Positions 18,587-27,192 of a DNA stretch of 64,000 nt are shown one piece after another. Position numbers and translations under genes: made by a program. The stretch is taken from contig NZ_JAQGKQ010000046.1 in NCBI RefSeq assembly GCF_028290025.1, forward strand, positions 1-64,000, read 5' to 3'. The notes under the pieces are model-generated. The model was given only the letters and a program-made list of their open reading frames with translations. It searched no databases and was not told the origin of the DNA. The stretch is from Cypionkella sp. Its GTDB lineage: Bacteria; Pseudomonadota; Alphaproteobacteria; Rhodobacterales; Rhodobacteraceae. The stretch's first letter is position 1; every line of letters starts with the position of its first letter.

Positions 18587-19603
18587 ATGCCCGACATGCC
18601 CGTTGCTCCATCGAACCTGCGCGGCGCGCTTCTGGCGCTGGCCGCGTTTGGGATCTACGCCACCCATGACGTCTTGGTGAAGTATCTGGGGGCCAGCTAT
18701 AGTTCGTTTCAACTGATCTTTTTCTCGGGTCTTCTGGGCTTTCCGCTGGTCACCATCATGCTGATGAGCGACCGCACCGATGGCAATTTGATCCCGAAAC
18801 ACCCATATTGGACCGCGCTGCGCACCACCACTGCCGTGCTGAACGGCATCACCGGATTTTATGCGTTCTCTGTGCTGCCGCTGGCGCAATGCTATGCGAT
18901 TTTCTTCGCCATGCCGATTTTGATCACACTTCTGGCGATCCCCATACTCGGAGAAAAGGTCGGTCTGCACCGAGGCATGGCGATTATCGCGGGCCTGCTC
19001 GGTGTGATGATTGTGCTGCGTCCGGGGCAAGAGCCGCTAAGCTTGGGTCATCTTTCGGCCCTCGCGGCGGCGTTTCTCGGGGCGATGACTTCGGTGATAG
19101 TGCGCAAGATCGGCCATGACGAACGCTCAGTCGTACTGATGCTGTATCCGATGGTGGCGAACTTCGTGGTGATGGCCGTGGCGCTGCCGTTTGTTTATGT
19201 CGCTGTTCCGGTGGCACATCTGGGACTGATGGGCACAATGGCGATGCTTGGTCTGCTGGGTGGTCTACTGACCATCGCGGCTTACCGCAGTGCGCCCGCG
19301 ATCATTGTCGCGCCCATGCAATACAGCCAAATTATCTGGGCAATCATCTACGGCTTTATGATTTTCGGCGAGAAAGTCGATTTCTGGACGGCCGTTGGCA
19401 CAACCGTGATCATTCTTGCCGGAGTTTACATCGTCTTGCGCGAAGACCGACCGGCAGTGTCAAAAAACCGCCCGGTATTAGAGACTCGGTCGCGCTTTGA
19501 TTTCGGTGCATTCCCACGCATCGGGCTCTGGCTGCGGCTGTTTGACCGCCGTCGTTTGCGCAACAAAATTGAGGGTCTTTCCGGCACCGACGGCGACGCT
19601 TAA
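18587..19603 (+). CDS. DMT-superfamily (EamA) transporter
   Basis: A 338-residue inner-membrane protein with about ten hydrophobic helices in two EamA repeats (first repeat about residues 12-145, second about 155-285). Signs are ALAAFGIYATHDVLVKYLG at the first helix, FYAFSVLPLAQCYAIFFAMPILITLL and the second-repeat AAYRSAPAIIVAPMQYSQIIWAIIYG. Members export or import amino acids and other metabolites; the substrate here is unknown. It has an unusually long hydrophilic C-terminal tail (about 50 residues, Arg-rich). A second ATG at 18596 is an alternative start. Position after leuB suggests, but does not prove, a link with amino-acid export. Confidence 0.9.
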   Translation: MPDMPVAPSNLRGALLALAAFGIYATHDVLVKYLGASYSSFQLIFFSGLLGFPLVTIMLMSDRTDGNLIPKHPYWTALRTTTAVLNGITGFYAFSVLPLAQCYAIFFAMPILITLLAIPILGEKVGLHRGMAIIAGLLGVMIVLRPGQEPLSLGHLSALAAAFLGAMTSVIVRKIGHDERSVVLMLYPMVANFVVMAVALPFVYVAVPVAHLGLMGTMAMLGLLGGLLTIAAYRSAPAIIVAPMQYSQIIWAIIYGFMIFGEKVDFWTAVGTTVIILAGVYIVLREDRPAVSKNRPVLETRSRFDFGAFPRIGLWLRLFDRRRLRNKIEGLSGTDGDA

Positions 19604-19660
19604 ATCCCGCAGCGCCCCTCTTGCAATGCCGCAAACAAGAGCTTAATTGCGCGCCACGGT

Positions 19661-19737
19661 CGGAGCGTAGCGCAGTCTGGTAGCGCACCTGCTTCGGGAG
19701 CAGGGGGTCGGAGGTTCGAATCCTCTCGCTCCGACCA
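19661..19737 (+). tRNA. tRNA-Pro (anticodon CGG)
   Basis: A 77-nt cloverleaf. The acceptor stem CGGAGCG pairs with CGCTCCG, the D-loop segment is AGCGCAGTCTGGTAGCGC, the anticodon stem CCTGC/GCAGG encloses TTCGGGA (anticodon CGG, reading CCG), and the T-arm is GGAGGTTCGAATCCTC. The CCA end is encoded. Confidence 0.97.
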
Positions 19738-19831
19738 AAATCCTTTTTTTAACGCGTCAGGCTTTCCCGCGCCGCAGCGGCCGTTGCGGTCGAACGTGTT
19801 CAATCTCATGAGCTCATGGCCCGGCGCACGC

Positions 19832-20851
19832 TCAACCGCCGCCAATTTGCCGCGCTCCTGAGGTTTTGCGCCAACGGGCTGGGGGTGCGCCAAAACTGCG
19901 CGAGAATGCGCGCGAGAATGTGGCCTCTGATCCATAGCCCGCGTCTTCTGAGATTTTGACAATTGGATCGTCGGTTTCGACCAGACGTGCGGAGGCGAGA
20001 TACAGTCGCCATTCGCGCAGATATTGCATCGGCGACATCGACAACATCGCTTGGAACCGGGCGCAGAGCACCGTCTTTGAGACGCCTACCGAAGCCGCCA
20101 GCGCACGTTGCGTCCATGACTCGGACGGGTGCGCGTGCAGAAGATTGAGTGCCCGCTGAATGGTTGGATCGGTCACGGCGCTCAGCCAGCCCGTCGTCTG
20201 CGAGCGTGCCTTCGACATTTCGCGCCGCAGCAATTCGATGAAAATGATTTCGGATAACCGCGCGGTGATCGCCAAACCGCCGGGCAGCGGCCTGTCAGCC
20301 TCGCGGCTTAGTTGCCGCACCGCCGCCGCAAGCCAGTCGTCACGCTTGTCGCCGATCCGGGCGATCATCACATCTGGCAAAGCCGCCAGCAGAGGCGCGA
20401 AATCAAGTACGCGCGCCTCGATGAAACCGCAGATAATACGGCAAGGCGCGCCGTTCCCGGCATAACGCAGCACGGGCATCGTCGCCCAAGGTGTCGGCGG
20501 AAGATCCGAGCCGGGGTCGATCAACACACCGCCTTGGCCAGATCCGATCCAATGAGTTTTGCCGCGCGGGAAGATTAGCACATCTCCTGGCGTCACTTGA
20601 AAACGCTGCTCCACGTCAATCCAGATATCGCCCTCAACCACGACATGAAAGCTGACCGAGCCCGGCGGGCGAAACGGTGCAGGTGTCGCATCGACGATCC
20701 AGGCACCGCGCGATTCAAAACAGTATTGCAGCGATCGGGTCACCCGGATGTCGCGCAAAAGCGCGGACAGGATATCAGGCTCGGCGACCTGCATCAAAAG
20801 CGGCCCGCGCGTCGGATCGGTCAAGTCTTGCGGAATAACGGCCAAAGACAT
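19832..20851 (-). CDS. AraC-family transcriptional regulator with cupin sensor domain
   Basis: A 339-residue regulator. The N-terminal cupin-like domain (about residues 10-200) has FHVVVEGDIWIDVE, VTPGDVLIFPRGKTHWIG and a binding-pocket-like CGFIEARVLDFAPLLAALP. The C-terminal AraC HTH pair (about 235-330) has WTQRALAASVGVSKTVLCARFQAM and the signature SEDAGYGSEATFSRAFSRSFGAPPARWR. The second ATG (20851) is chosen because GGAG lies 9 nt before it and touches the first ATG. It is divergent from a methyltransferase gene 118 nt away and may control it. Confidence 0.92.
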   Translation of the reverse strand: MSLAVIPQDLTDPTRGPLLMQVAEPDILSALLRDIRVTRSLQYCFESRGAWIVDATPAPFRPPGSVSFHVVVEGDIWIDVEQRFQVTPGDVLIFPRGKTHWIGSGQGGVLIDPGSDLPPTPWATMPVLRYAGNGAPCRIICGFIEARVLDFAPLLAALPDVMIARIGDKRDDWLAAAVRQLSREADRPLPGGLAITARLSEIIFIELLRREMSKARSQTTGWLSAVTDPTIQRALNLLHAHPSESWTQRALAASVGVSKTVLCARFQAMLSMSPMQYLREWRLYLASARLVETDDPIVKISEDAGYGSEATFSRAFSRSFGAPPARWRKTSGARQIGGG

Positions 20852-20928
20852 TGCGAACATCTCCGAACAGACTGGGCAAGCGTATCACAATTCGACCCAT
20901 GCGCGCAGCCTTAGCGAAAGGCTGTCGG

Positions 20929-20954
20929 CGCAACGTTGCGGGTTTAGCTTAAAC
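20929..20954. promoter_or_regulatory. Palindromes in the AraC/methyltransferase divergent gap
   Basis: A perfect 12-bp palindrome CGCAACGTTGCG (20929-20940) is followed by the dyad GTTTA-GCT-TAAAC (20942-20954), directly before the methyltransferase ribosome binding site. These are candidate operator sites for the neighbouring AraC protein. Confidence 0.4.
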
Positions 20955-20969
20955 TGATTGGAGGCAACT

Positions 20970-21791
20970 ATGTCTGATACCTTAGCACCACCCACACCCG
21001 ATCTTGCAGCCCTGAAAACCCGTCAGCAGGCGGCTTGGGCTTCGGGCAACTACGCGGTGGTGGGCACCACGCTGCAAATCGTTGGCGAGCAATTATGCGA
21101 GGCGCTTGATCTGCGCGCGGGTTCGAAAGTGCTGGATGTGGCCGCTGGCAACGGCAATGCAACACTTGCCGCAGCGCGGCGCTGGGCCAAAGTCACCTCT
21201 ACTGATTACGTGCCTGCCCTGCTGGAGCTTGGTCGTGCCCGGGCGGAGGCTGAAGGCGTTGACGTAACATTCACCCCCGCCGATGCCGAGGCGCTGCCGT
21301 TTGCTGACGGAGGCTTCGACGTGGTGCTTTCAACCTTCGGTGTGATGTTTACCCCGGATCAAGATCGAGCGGCGCAAGAACTGCTGCGAGTCTGCCGCAA
21401 AGGTGGCAAAATCGGTCTGGCGAACTGGACGCCCGACGGTTTTATCGGCCAGTTGTTCAAAATTATCGGCACCCATCTGCCACCCCCAGCAGGCGTCAAA
21501 TCACCGTCGCTGTGGGGAACCGAGGCGCGATTGGCCGAACTGTTCCCACAGGCAAGAGTAAACGTCACGCGCAAGGAGTTTGCCTTCCGATACCTATCGC
21601 CGCAGCACTGGCTTGAGGTGTTTAGGACTTGGTACGGCCCGACGCACAAAGCCTTCCTCGCGTTAGATGTCGATCGACAACAGGCGCTTGCGGCCGACAT
21701 GCTTGGTCTTGCCGAACGCATGAATAGCGCCACGGATGGCACTTTGGTCGCGCGGGGTGCGTATCTGGAAATTGTCATCGAAAAACTCTGA
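20970..21791 (+). CDS. Class I SAM-dependent methyltransferase
   Basis: A 273-residue cytoplasmic protein with a Rossmann-like SAM-binding domain (about residues 35-160): motif I VLDVAAGNGNATLAAA, an acidic post-I strand TSTDYVPALLELGRARA, and the DAEALPFADGGFDVVLSTFGVMF segment typical of the UbiE/Methyltransf_11 group. The C-terminal half may set substrate choice; the substrate is unknown. ATG 20970 follows GGAGG by 5 nt; an in-frame TTG at 20958 overlaps the Shine-Dalgarno sequence and is rejected. It is divergently paired with the AraC gene. Confidence 0.9.
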   Translation: MSDTLAPPTPDLAALKTRQQAAWASGNYAVVGTTLQIVGEQLCEALDLRAGSKVLDVAAGNGNATLAAARRWAKVTSTDYVPALLELGRARAEAEGVDVTFTPADAEALPFADGGFDVVLSTFGVMFTPDQDRAAQELLRVCRKGGKIGLANWTPDGFIGQLFKIIGTHLPPPAGVKSPSLWGTEARLAELFPQARVNVTRKEFAFRYLSPQHWLEVFRTWYGPTHKAFLALDVDRQQALAADMLGLAERMNSATDGTLVARGAYLEIVIEKL

Positions 21792-21860
21792 ACGCCAACG
21801 CACTAACCGGCGCGACACGAAGTTTTGACGCGTCGCTCCGCCGATTGATGGAGCGGCGCA

Positions 21861-21889
21861 TTGACGAACATACCATGAACACCTAAATT
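21861..21889 (+). promoter_or_regulatory. SOS promoter: LexA box GAAC-N7-GAAC between -35 and -10
   Basis: The -35 TTGACG (21861-21866), 17-nt spacer and -10 TAAATT (21884-21889) make a good sigma-70-type promoter. GAAC-ATACCAT-GAAC (21866-21880) is an exact match to the alphaproteobacterial LexA operator (GTTC-N7-GTTC read on the other strand). It lies inside the spacer, where bound LexA would block RNA polymerase. A further GTTC lies at 21892-21895. Confidence 0.75.
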
Positions 21890-21895
21890 GAGTTC

Positions 21896-23128
21896 ATGGT
21901 AAAGATGACCCTTCAAGACAAGCTGGCCGTGCTTTCGGATGCGGCGAAATATGATGCCTCCTGCGCCTCGTCAGGTGGCGAAAAGCGCGATTCCCGCAGC
22001 GGCGGGTTGGGGTCTTCGGGCGGCACCGGCATTTGTCACGCCTATACGCCGGATGGTCGTTGCATATCCTTGCTTAAAATCTTGATGACCAACTTCTGCA
22101 TCTTCGATTGCGCCTATTGTATTAATCGAGTGTCCTCAAACGTTGAGCGTGCGCGCTTTTCGGTCGAAGAGGTGGTGTCCCTGACGCTGGAGTTCTACCG
22201 CCGCAACTATATCGAAGGGCTATTTCTGTCGTCTGGCATCATTCGCTCGCCGGATCAAACTATGGCCGACATGGTGCGGATCGCGCAGACATTGCGTGAA
22301 GAACACGGCTTCAAAGGCTATATTCACCTCAAAACCATCCCCGATGCCTCGGCTGAGTTGATCAAAGCCGCCGGGCTCTATGCTGACCGTCTCTCGATAA
22401 ATGTAGAATTGCCACAGGATGCTTCGTTGCGCAAATTTGCCCCGGAGAAACGGCCGGAAACTATTCGAGCCACGATGGCACAAGTGCGATTAGAAGGGGA
22501 GGCCGCGAAAGAGCTGTCCCACACGGGTAAAAAGCCGCCCCGGTTCGCGCCAGCGGGTCAAAGCACCCAGATGATCATTGGCGCGGACGGCACAGACGAT
22601 GTCACCATTTTGACCAGTGCCACCCGGCTTTACACCGGCTACAAACTGCGCCGGGTGTATTACTCAGCTTTCTCCCCGATCCCGGATGCCTCCGCCGCAC
22701 TGCCCTTGGTCCAGCCGCCACTGCTGCGTGAACACCGTTTGTATCAGGCGGACTGGTTGATGCGATTCTACGGCTTTAGCGCCGAGGAAATCGCAACCGG
22801 CACCACCGCTGGGCACCTTGATCTGGATCTCGACCCCAAGCTTGCGTGGGCCTTGCAGCACCGAGGGGCGTTTCCGCTCGACGTTAATCTGGCAACGCGC
22901 GAAATGCTGCTGCGCGTGCCGGGCTTCGGCACCCGCACCGTGGATCGCATCATAGCTGCCCGCAAAAGCCGCAGCCTTCGCTATGAAGATCTGGTGCGAA
23001 TCGGCGCTTTGATGAAAAAAGCCAAAGCGTTTATCACCTTGCCTGGCTGGACTCCCGGCGGCATGACTGACAGCGCCAATTTGCGCGCGCGTTTCGCACC
23101 GCCTCCTGAGCAGTTGCGCCTGATTTGA
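21896..23128 (+). CDS. Putative DNA modification/repair radical SAM protein (TIGR03916-like)
   Basis: A 410-residue radical SAM protein. The [4Fe-4S]/SAM cysteines are C68-x3-C72-x2-C75 in NFCIFDCAYC, preceded by DGRCISLLKILMTN. The radical SAM barrel runs to about residue 290 (LFLSSGIIRSPDQTM, GYIHLKTIPDAS, LSINVELPQ). The C-terminus has a helix-hairpin-helix-like segment (LRVPGFGTRTVDRIIAARK), a DNA-binding element. This combination defines the family annotated as a putative DNA modification/repair radical SAM protein; its reaction is unknown. The stop overlaps the next gene by 4 nt. ATG 21896 lies at the predicted transcription start; ATG 21905 (MTLQDK) is an alternative. Confidence 0.9.
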   Translation: MVKMTLQDKLAVLSDAAKYDASCASSGGEKRDSRSGGLGSSGGTGICHAYTPDGRCISLLKILMTNFCIFDCAYCINRVSSNVERARFSVEEVVSLTLEFYRRNYIEGLFLSSGIIRSPDQTMADMVRIAQTLREEHGFKGYIHLKTIPDASAELIKAAGLYADRLSINVELPQDASLRKFAPEKRPETIRATMAQVRLEGEAAKELSHTGKKPPRFAPAGQSTQMIIGADGTDDVTILTSATRLYTGYKLRRVYYSAFSPIPDASAALPLVQPPLLREHRLYQADWLMRFYGFSAEEIATGTTAGHLDLDLDPKLAWALQHRGAFPLDVNLATREMLLRVPGFGTRTVDRIIAARKSRSLRYEDLVRIGALMKKAKAFITLPGWTPGGMTDSANLRARFAPPPEQLRLI

Positions 23129-24573
23129 GCTACGCGGTTAGCCTGCCGGAACGTGGCACTTTGCAGGCATGGCGCGCAGCGGCGCGGCTTGCAATTTCAC
23201 ATCGTATCCCCCCCGATCAGATTGAATGGGCGGATGCTGGCGGCTTGTTTGCTGCCCGGGTTTTGCCCACCGAAATTGGTCCACATCAAGCGCACGTCCC
23301 GGCGGCTTTTCTAAAGCTCGCTGGTTCGGTGATCTGGCACACTGCGCCCGAGCGGCTTTCCCTGCTTTATCAGGCGCTTTGGCGCATCGACCATAACGAC
23401 GCAGCCCCTCTGTCGCAGGCCGATATTCTGGGCCGAAGACTGAACCTGATGGCGAAATCGGTTGGCCGTGATATTCACAAAATGCACGCCTTCGTACGCT
23501 TTCGCGAGATTCCGACAGATTTCGCGAAGCCCCACGCCCGCCGTCGTTTTGCTGCGTGGTTTGAGCCTGAGCATAACACTCTCGAGCCCGGCGCGACGTT
23601 TTTCGCCAAGCGTTTTGCCGACATGGATTGGATGATCGCTACCCCGCGCCTCACCGCGCAATTTTGCGACGGCGCGCTGAGCTTTGGCCCAGCAGGCGCG
23701 CGCCCCGATCTGCCAGACGACGCTTCTGAAACGCTGTGGGCCACCTACTTTGCCAACATTTTCAACCCGGCGCGGATTAAATTGGATGCCATGCGTTCCG
23801 AGATGCCCAAGAAATATTGGAAAAACTTGCCCGAAACCCGATTGATCCCCGAAATGCTCAAAGATGCGGAGGCTAGGGTACAACGGATGCGAGACGCTGG
23901 CAGCACCGCGTCTCGTCCAGGGGCGGCTGCGGTATCCACCCGCTACCGTGATGCAATGCCGCACGCGGCCGAGCTGCCCGAGACGTTGGATCAGGCCCAA
24001 AACGCCGCGATGCAGTGCCGCCGCTGTGGTCTGTGCGAGGCCGCGACTCAGACCGTTTGGGGAGAAGGTCGCCGCGATGCCGCCCTGATGATTGTCGGTG
24101 AGCAACCAGGTGATCAAGAAGACCTCGCCGGACGCGTTTTTGTCGGGCCCGCAGGACAGGTGTTACGGGATGCCATGCGCAGGGCGCAACTGGACCCTTC
24201 GCGGGTTTGGCTGACAAACGCCGTCAAACATTTTAAGTTTACCCCACGCGGCAAGCGCCGTTTGCACCAGTCACCTGATCGTCAGGAAATTGAGTATTGC
24301 CGCTGGTGGCTTGGTTTGGAAATCGGCTTCATCCGGCCGCGCTTGACACTTGCACTCGGGGCTTCGGCCGCCTTTGCGCTAACCGGAGATGCGACTCCGC
24401 TATCTGGCCGCCGTGGCAAGGTGCAAGCCGGATTGCATGACGGCCCCGTCCTGGTAACTTGGCACCCGTCTTATATCCTGCGCTTACCCAATCCCGACCA
24501 GCAACACCGCGCTCAGGAAGAATTGCTTAGCGATCTTGTGATGGCGGCACATCTGACGGCGGATGGGTTGTAA
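23125..24573 (+). CDS. DUF4130 / UdgX-family uracil-DNA glycosylase fusion
   Basis: A 482-residue two-domain protein. Residues 1 to about 255 match the DUF4130 (TIGR03915) family that partners the preceding radical SAM protein (HKMHAFVRFREI, WFEPEHNTLEPGATFFAKRF). Residues about 280-482 are a family 4/UdgX uracil-DNA glycosylase: cysteines C298, C301, C304 and C392 for an iron-sulfur cluster, GEQPGDQED (325-333), VKHFKFTPRGKRRLHQSP with His381 at the position that in UdgX forms a covalent bond with uracil-site DNA, and TWHPSYILR (from 445). It starts at TTG 23125, overlapping the upstream stop as TTGA, so the pair is translationally coupled. Uracil repair is the likely role. Confidence 0.92.
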   Translation: MSYAVSLPERGTLQAWRAAARLAISHRIPPDQIEWADAGGLFAARVLPTEIGPHQAHVPAAFLKLAGSVIWHTAPERLSLLYQALWRIDHNDAAPLSQADILGRRLNLMAKSVGRDIHKMHAFVRFREIPTDFAKPHARRRFAAWFEPEHNTLEPGATFFAKRFADMDWMIATPRLTAQFCDGALSFGPAGARPDLPDDASETLWATYFANIFNPARIKLDAMRSEMPKKYWKNLPETRLIPEMLKDAEARVQRMRDAGSTASRPGAAAVSTRYRDAMPHAAELPETLDQAQNAAMQCRRCGLCEAATQTVWGEGRRDAALMIVGEQPGDQEDLAGRVFVGPAGQVLRDAMRRAQLDPSRVWLTNAVKHFKFTPRGKRRLHQSPDRQEIEYCRWWLGLEIGFIRPRLTLALGASAAFALTGDATPLSGRRGKVQAGLHDGPVLVTWHPSYILRLPNPDQQHRAQEELLSDLVMAAHLTADGL

Positions 24574-24672
24574 AGCGGAGCGCTGTCTGTGCGGCTTCAA
24601 GTCTGCCGAGCCTTGAACCGAGCCTGCGCAACCGTTACCCTGCGCGATGGTGCAGCAATCAGGATTTCAGAC

Positions 24673-24918
24673 ATGGCGCAGCGTCTTCATCTGGTCTTCG
24701 GCGGTGAGCTTGTCAGCCCGCAAGACAACGTTTTCAAGGATGTCAGCGAGATCCACATCGTAGGTATGTATCCCGATTATGCGACGGCATTTTCGGCATG
24801 GAAGGCCGAGGCGCAGCGCACGGTTGATAATGCCCACATGCGGTATTTCATCGCGCATATTCATCGTCTGCGCGAAGAAAGCTCGCCCGGGTCACTGACC
24901 GAAGAGATGGGCGCGTAA
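24673..24918 (+). CDS. DUF4170 family protein
   Basis: An 81-residue protein beginning MAQRLHLVFGGELVSPQDNVF and containing IVGMYPDYATAFSAWKAEAQRTVDNAHMRYFIAHIHRL, the typical DUF4170 pattern. The function is unknown. ATG 24673 is chosen over an in-frame start at 24589 because the family begins with this Met. It sits 12 nt before the Kdo-transferase-like gene and is commonly found in that company, so it may take part in lipid A/core metabolism or its regulation; this is inference. Confidence 0.85.
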   Translation: MAQRLHLVFGGELVSPQDNVFKDVSEIHIVGMYPDYATAFSAWKAEAQRTVDNAHMRYFIAHIHRLREESSPGSLTEEMGA

Positions 24919-24930
24919 GCGACCGTTTTT

Positions 24931-26121
24931 ATGGTAATCTCATTAGGTCGAACGCTTTATAATCTGACCGGACGGCGTGCTGCAGGCATTGCTAAAGCCT
25001 GGCCCGCCCGCCCGCCGGGCGATTTGATCTGGTTGCATGCTTCAGAGATCGGCTGTTCGCGTGGCCTGCGGCAACTTGCGTTACGGCTTGTCGAGGAACT
25101 GGGCGTCACCGTGCTTTTGACTTGCCCGGAAGAAGTGCCGTTGACCAACGGCATGTTGCTTCAACCGCCACCGTTGGATACCCCTGCAGAGGCGAAGGCT
25201 TTTTTGTCGCATTGGGCCCCTGCGCTTGCAATTATGTCTGAGGGAGAGCTGCGTCCAGCGTTGCTGTTTGAGGCGGAAGCGCGCCACCTATCAGTGATTA
25301 TGGTTGACGCGCGGGCACCGTTTTTGCCGAAAGAGCGCGACGGTTGGTATCCAGGACTGATGCGTGCGGCGTTGCAGTCTATCGCCCAAGTGCTTGCGGT
25401 GGATGAGACTGCCGCTCGGGCGTTTCGACGTGCGGGTGCTGCAGAAGTCGCGGTGGCTGGACGGATGGAAGAACCGTCAACCGCACTGTCGTATCACGAG
25501 CCTGAACGTGCCATGCTGGCCGGGCTGTTGGCAACGCGCCCGGTCTGGCTTGCAACCGACGTGCCTGCGGCAGAAGAAGCGGCGGTGATCGGCGCGCATC
25601 GATCAGCTCTGCGGTTGGCACATCGGTTGCTGCTAATTTTGGTGCCGCAAGATCCTGCGCGGGCCGAAGTATTGGCGGCGCAGATGGAGGCGTCAGAGGG
25701 GTGGACGGTCGCGCAACGCAGTCTCGATCAAGAACCGCATACGGAAACTGAGGTCTACATACCCGATTCTACCGCCGAATATGGCCTGTGGTATCGGTTG
25801 GCTCCGGTAACCTATATGGGCGGGTCATTGCTGGGTGAAGGCTGTGCCCGCAACCCGATGGAGGCTGCAGCGTTGGGATCAGCGATCGTTTACGGGCCAC
25901 GACCGGGCGATTACGGTCTTGCGTTTGGTCGTTTGGGCGCTGCTCAGGCGGCGAGAGCGGTGGGGTCGCCCTCGGATTTGGGCGATGCGCTAAGCGACCT
26001 ATTGGCGCCCGACCGGGCGGCGCGGCTGGCGCATGCGGCTTGGGCTTTGGCCTCAGATGGGGTTGAAGTGACAGACCGTGTGGTCGAGTTTGCCCGCAGG
26101 GTTTTGGATGGGTCAAGCTGA
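24931..26121 (+). CDS. waaA: Kdo-transferase-like glycosyltransferase (WaaA/KdtA family, divergent)
   Basis: A 396-residue GT30-type glycosyltransferase expected to add 3-deoxy-D-manno-octulosonate to lipid IVA at the inner membrane. The N-terminal domain is recognised by [24 protein letters not shown] and [30 protein letters not shown]; the C-terminal domain by [33 protein letters not shown], which resembles the FVGGSL...G.N..E.A..G segment of WaaA. The WaaA active-site Glu normally in the H-A-x-S-V-G-E segment is replaced (HASEIGC), so catalysis needs confirming. It overlaps lpxK by one base (TGATG), supporting a lipid A role. Confidence 0.8.
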   Translation: MVISLGRTLYNLTGRRAAGIAKAWPARPPGDLIWLHASEIGCSRGLRQLALRLVEELGVTVLLTCPEEVPLTNGMLLQPPPLDTPAEAKAFLSHWAPALAIMSEGELRPALLFEAEARHLSVIMVDARAPFLPKERDGWYPGLMRAALQSIAQVLAVDETAARAFRRAGAAEVAVAGRMEEPSTALSYHEPERAMLAGLLATRPVWLATDVPAAEEAAVIGAHRSALRLAHRLLLILVPQDPARAEVLAAQMEASEGWTVAQRSLDQEPHTETEVYIPDSTAEYGLWYRLAPVTYMGGSLLGEGCARNPMEAAALGSAIVYGPRPGDYGLAFGRLGAAQAARAVGSPSDLGDALSDLLAPDRAARLAHAAWALASDGVEVTDRVVEFARRVLDGSS

Positions 26122-27080
26122 TGCGCGCGCCGGGGTTTTGGTCTTATCCGCCGGGACGTCCGGGAATTTGGGCGCGGGTTTTGGCTCCGCTCGGGTGGAT
26201 ATATGGCTGGGCTACGGCGCGGCGGCTGCGTGAAGTAGGTTATCGGGCTGCGGTGCCGGTGATTTGTGTCGGTAATATCAACGCAGGTGGGACCGGGAAG
26301 ACACCGACCGCGATTACTTTGGTAGAGCGGTTGATTGCTCGGGGGCGGCGCGTGGCTGTGGTCAGTCGGGGGCATGGTGGAAGTTTGAGCGGGCCAGTGC
26401 AGGTTGATCCGGCGCGGCACCGGGCGGATCAGGTGGGAGATGAGCCGCTGTTGCTGGCGGCGTTTTGTGACGTTTGGGTTGCAAAGGATCGTGCGGCTGG
26501 GGTGAAAGCGGCGGAGGCGGCGGGGGTTGACGTGATTTTGCTCGACGATGGGTTTCAGAATCCGTCGGTGGTGAAGGATCTGTCGATTGTGGTGGTTGAT
26601 GCGGTGGTGGGGTTTGGGAACGGGCGGTGTATTCCTGCGGGGCCGTTGCGGGAGCCGGTCTCGGTTGGGTTGAGCCGCTCGGATTTTGTGCTGGCGATTG
26701 GGGATGGGTTCTCGGTGGAGGGCGTGCCTTTGCTGCGCGGGCGGTTGGAGGTGCTGGCGATGGGGATGGGCTGGGCTGGTGAGCGCGTGCTGGCTTTTGC
26801 GGGGATCGGGCGGCCGGAGAAGTTCTTCGCGACCCTGCGGGGCGAGGGGGCTGTCGTGGTGCGGGGCGAGGCTTTGGACGATCATCAGCCGCTGTCAGAG
26901 GCGTTGCTGACCCGGTTGGAGATTGAGGCTTTCGCGAAGGGGGCGCAGTTGGTGACGACGGAAAAGGACGCGGTGAGGCTGCCGAAAGCGTTTCGGGCAC
27001 GGGTTCTGACTCTGCCGGTGCGGCTGCGGATTGAGGATTGGGCTCCGCTCGATGCGGCGTTTGATCGGTTGGGGATTTAA
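26121..27080 (+). CDS. lpxK: Tetraacyldisaccharide 4'-kinase
   Basis: A 319-residue membrane-associated kinase that phosphorylates the 4' position of the lipid A disaccharide. The Walker A-like motif [11 protein letters not shown] is at residues 51-61, followed by [29 protein letters not shown] and [11 protein letters not shown], all standard LpxK blocks. The N-terminal hydrophobic segment (about 14-34) is the membrane-binding helix. Its start overlaps the stop of the waaA-like gene. Length is normal. Confidence 0.95.
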   Translation: MRAPGFWSYPPGRPGIWARVLAPLGWIYGWATARRLREVGYRAAVPVICVGNINAGGTGKTPTAITLVERLIARGRRVAVVSRGHGGSLSGPVQVDPARHRADQVGDEPLLLAAFCDVWVAKDRAAGVKAAEAAGVDVILLDDGFQNPSVVKDLSIVVVDAVVGFGNGRCIPAGPLREPVSVGLSRSDFVLAIGDGFSVEGVPLLRGRLEVLAMGMGWAGERVLAFAGIGRPEKFFATLRGEGAVVVRGEALDDHQPLSEALLTRLEIEAFAKGAQLVTTEKDAVRLPKAFRARVLTLPVRLRIEDWAPLDAAFDRLGI

Positions 27081-27192
27081 GGCTGCCCACGCGTGGCAGA
27101 TTTCGGTTTATGTGAAATCAATGGGTTAGCTGGGGGTCGTTAAAGGGTTTGTTAACCTTTGACCCGCTTGATCCGAAACGGAGTATCGCGCC

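Noticed and set aside
18335-19030. 231-codon minus frame opposite the DMT transporter
   Set aside because: The transporter has normal repeats and codon use; the minus product is His/Arg/Gln-rich and unlike any family.
19600-19962. 120-codon frame on the minus strand ending opposite the tRNA
   Set aside because: Its [19 protein letters not shown] segment is the well-known artefact of translating the reverse strand of a tRNA gene.
20855-20868. GAAC-N6-GAAC near the AraC start
   Set aside because: The spacing is 6, not the 7 required for a LexA box, and it overlaps the AraC start.
27140-27155. TTAA-N8-TTAA upstream of the TIGR02466 gene
   Set aside because: CtrA boxes need a 7-base spacer; this one has 8.
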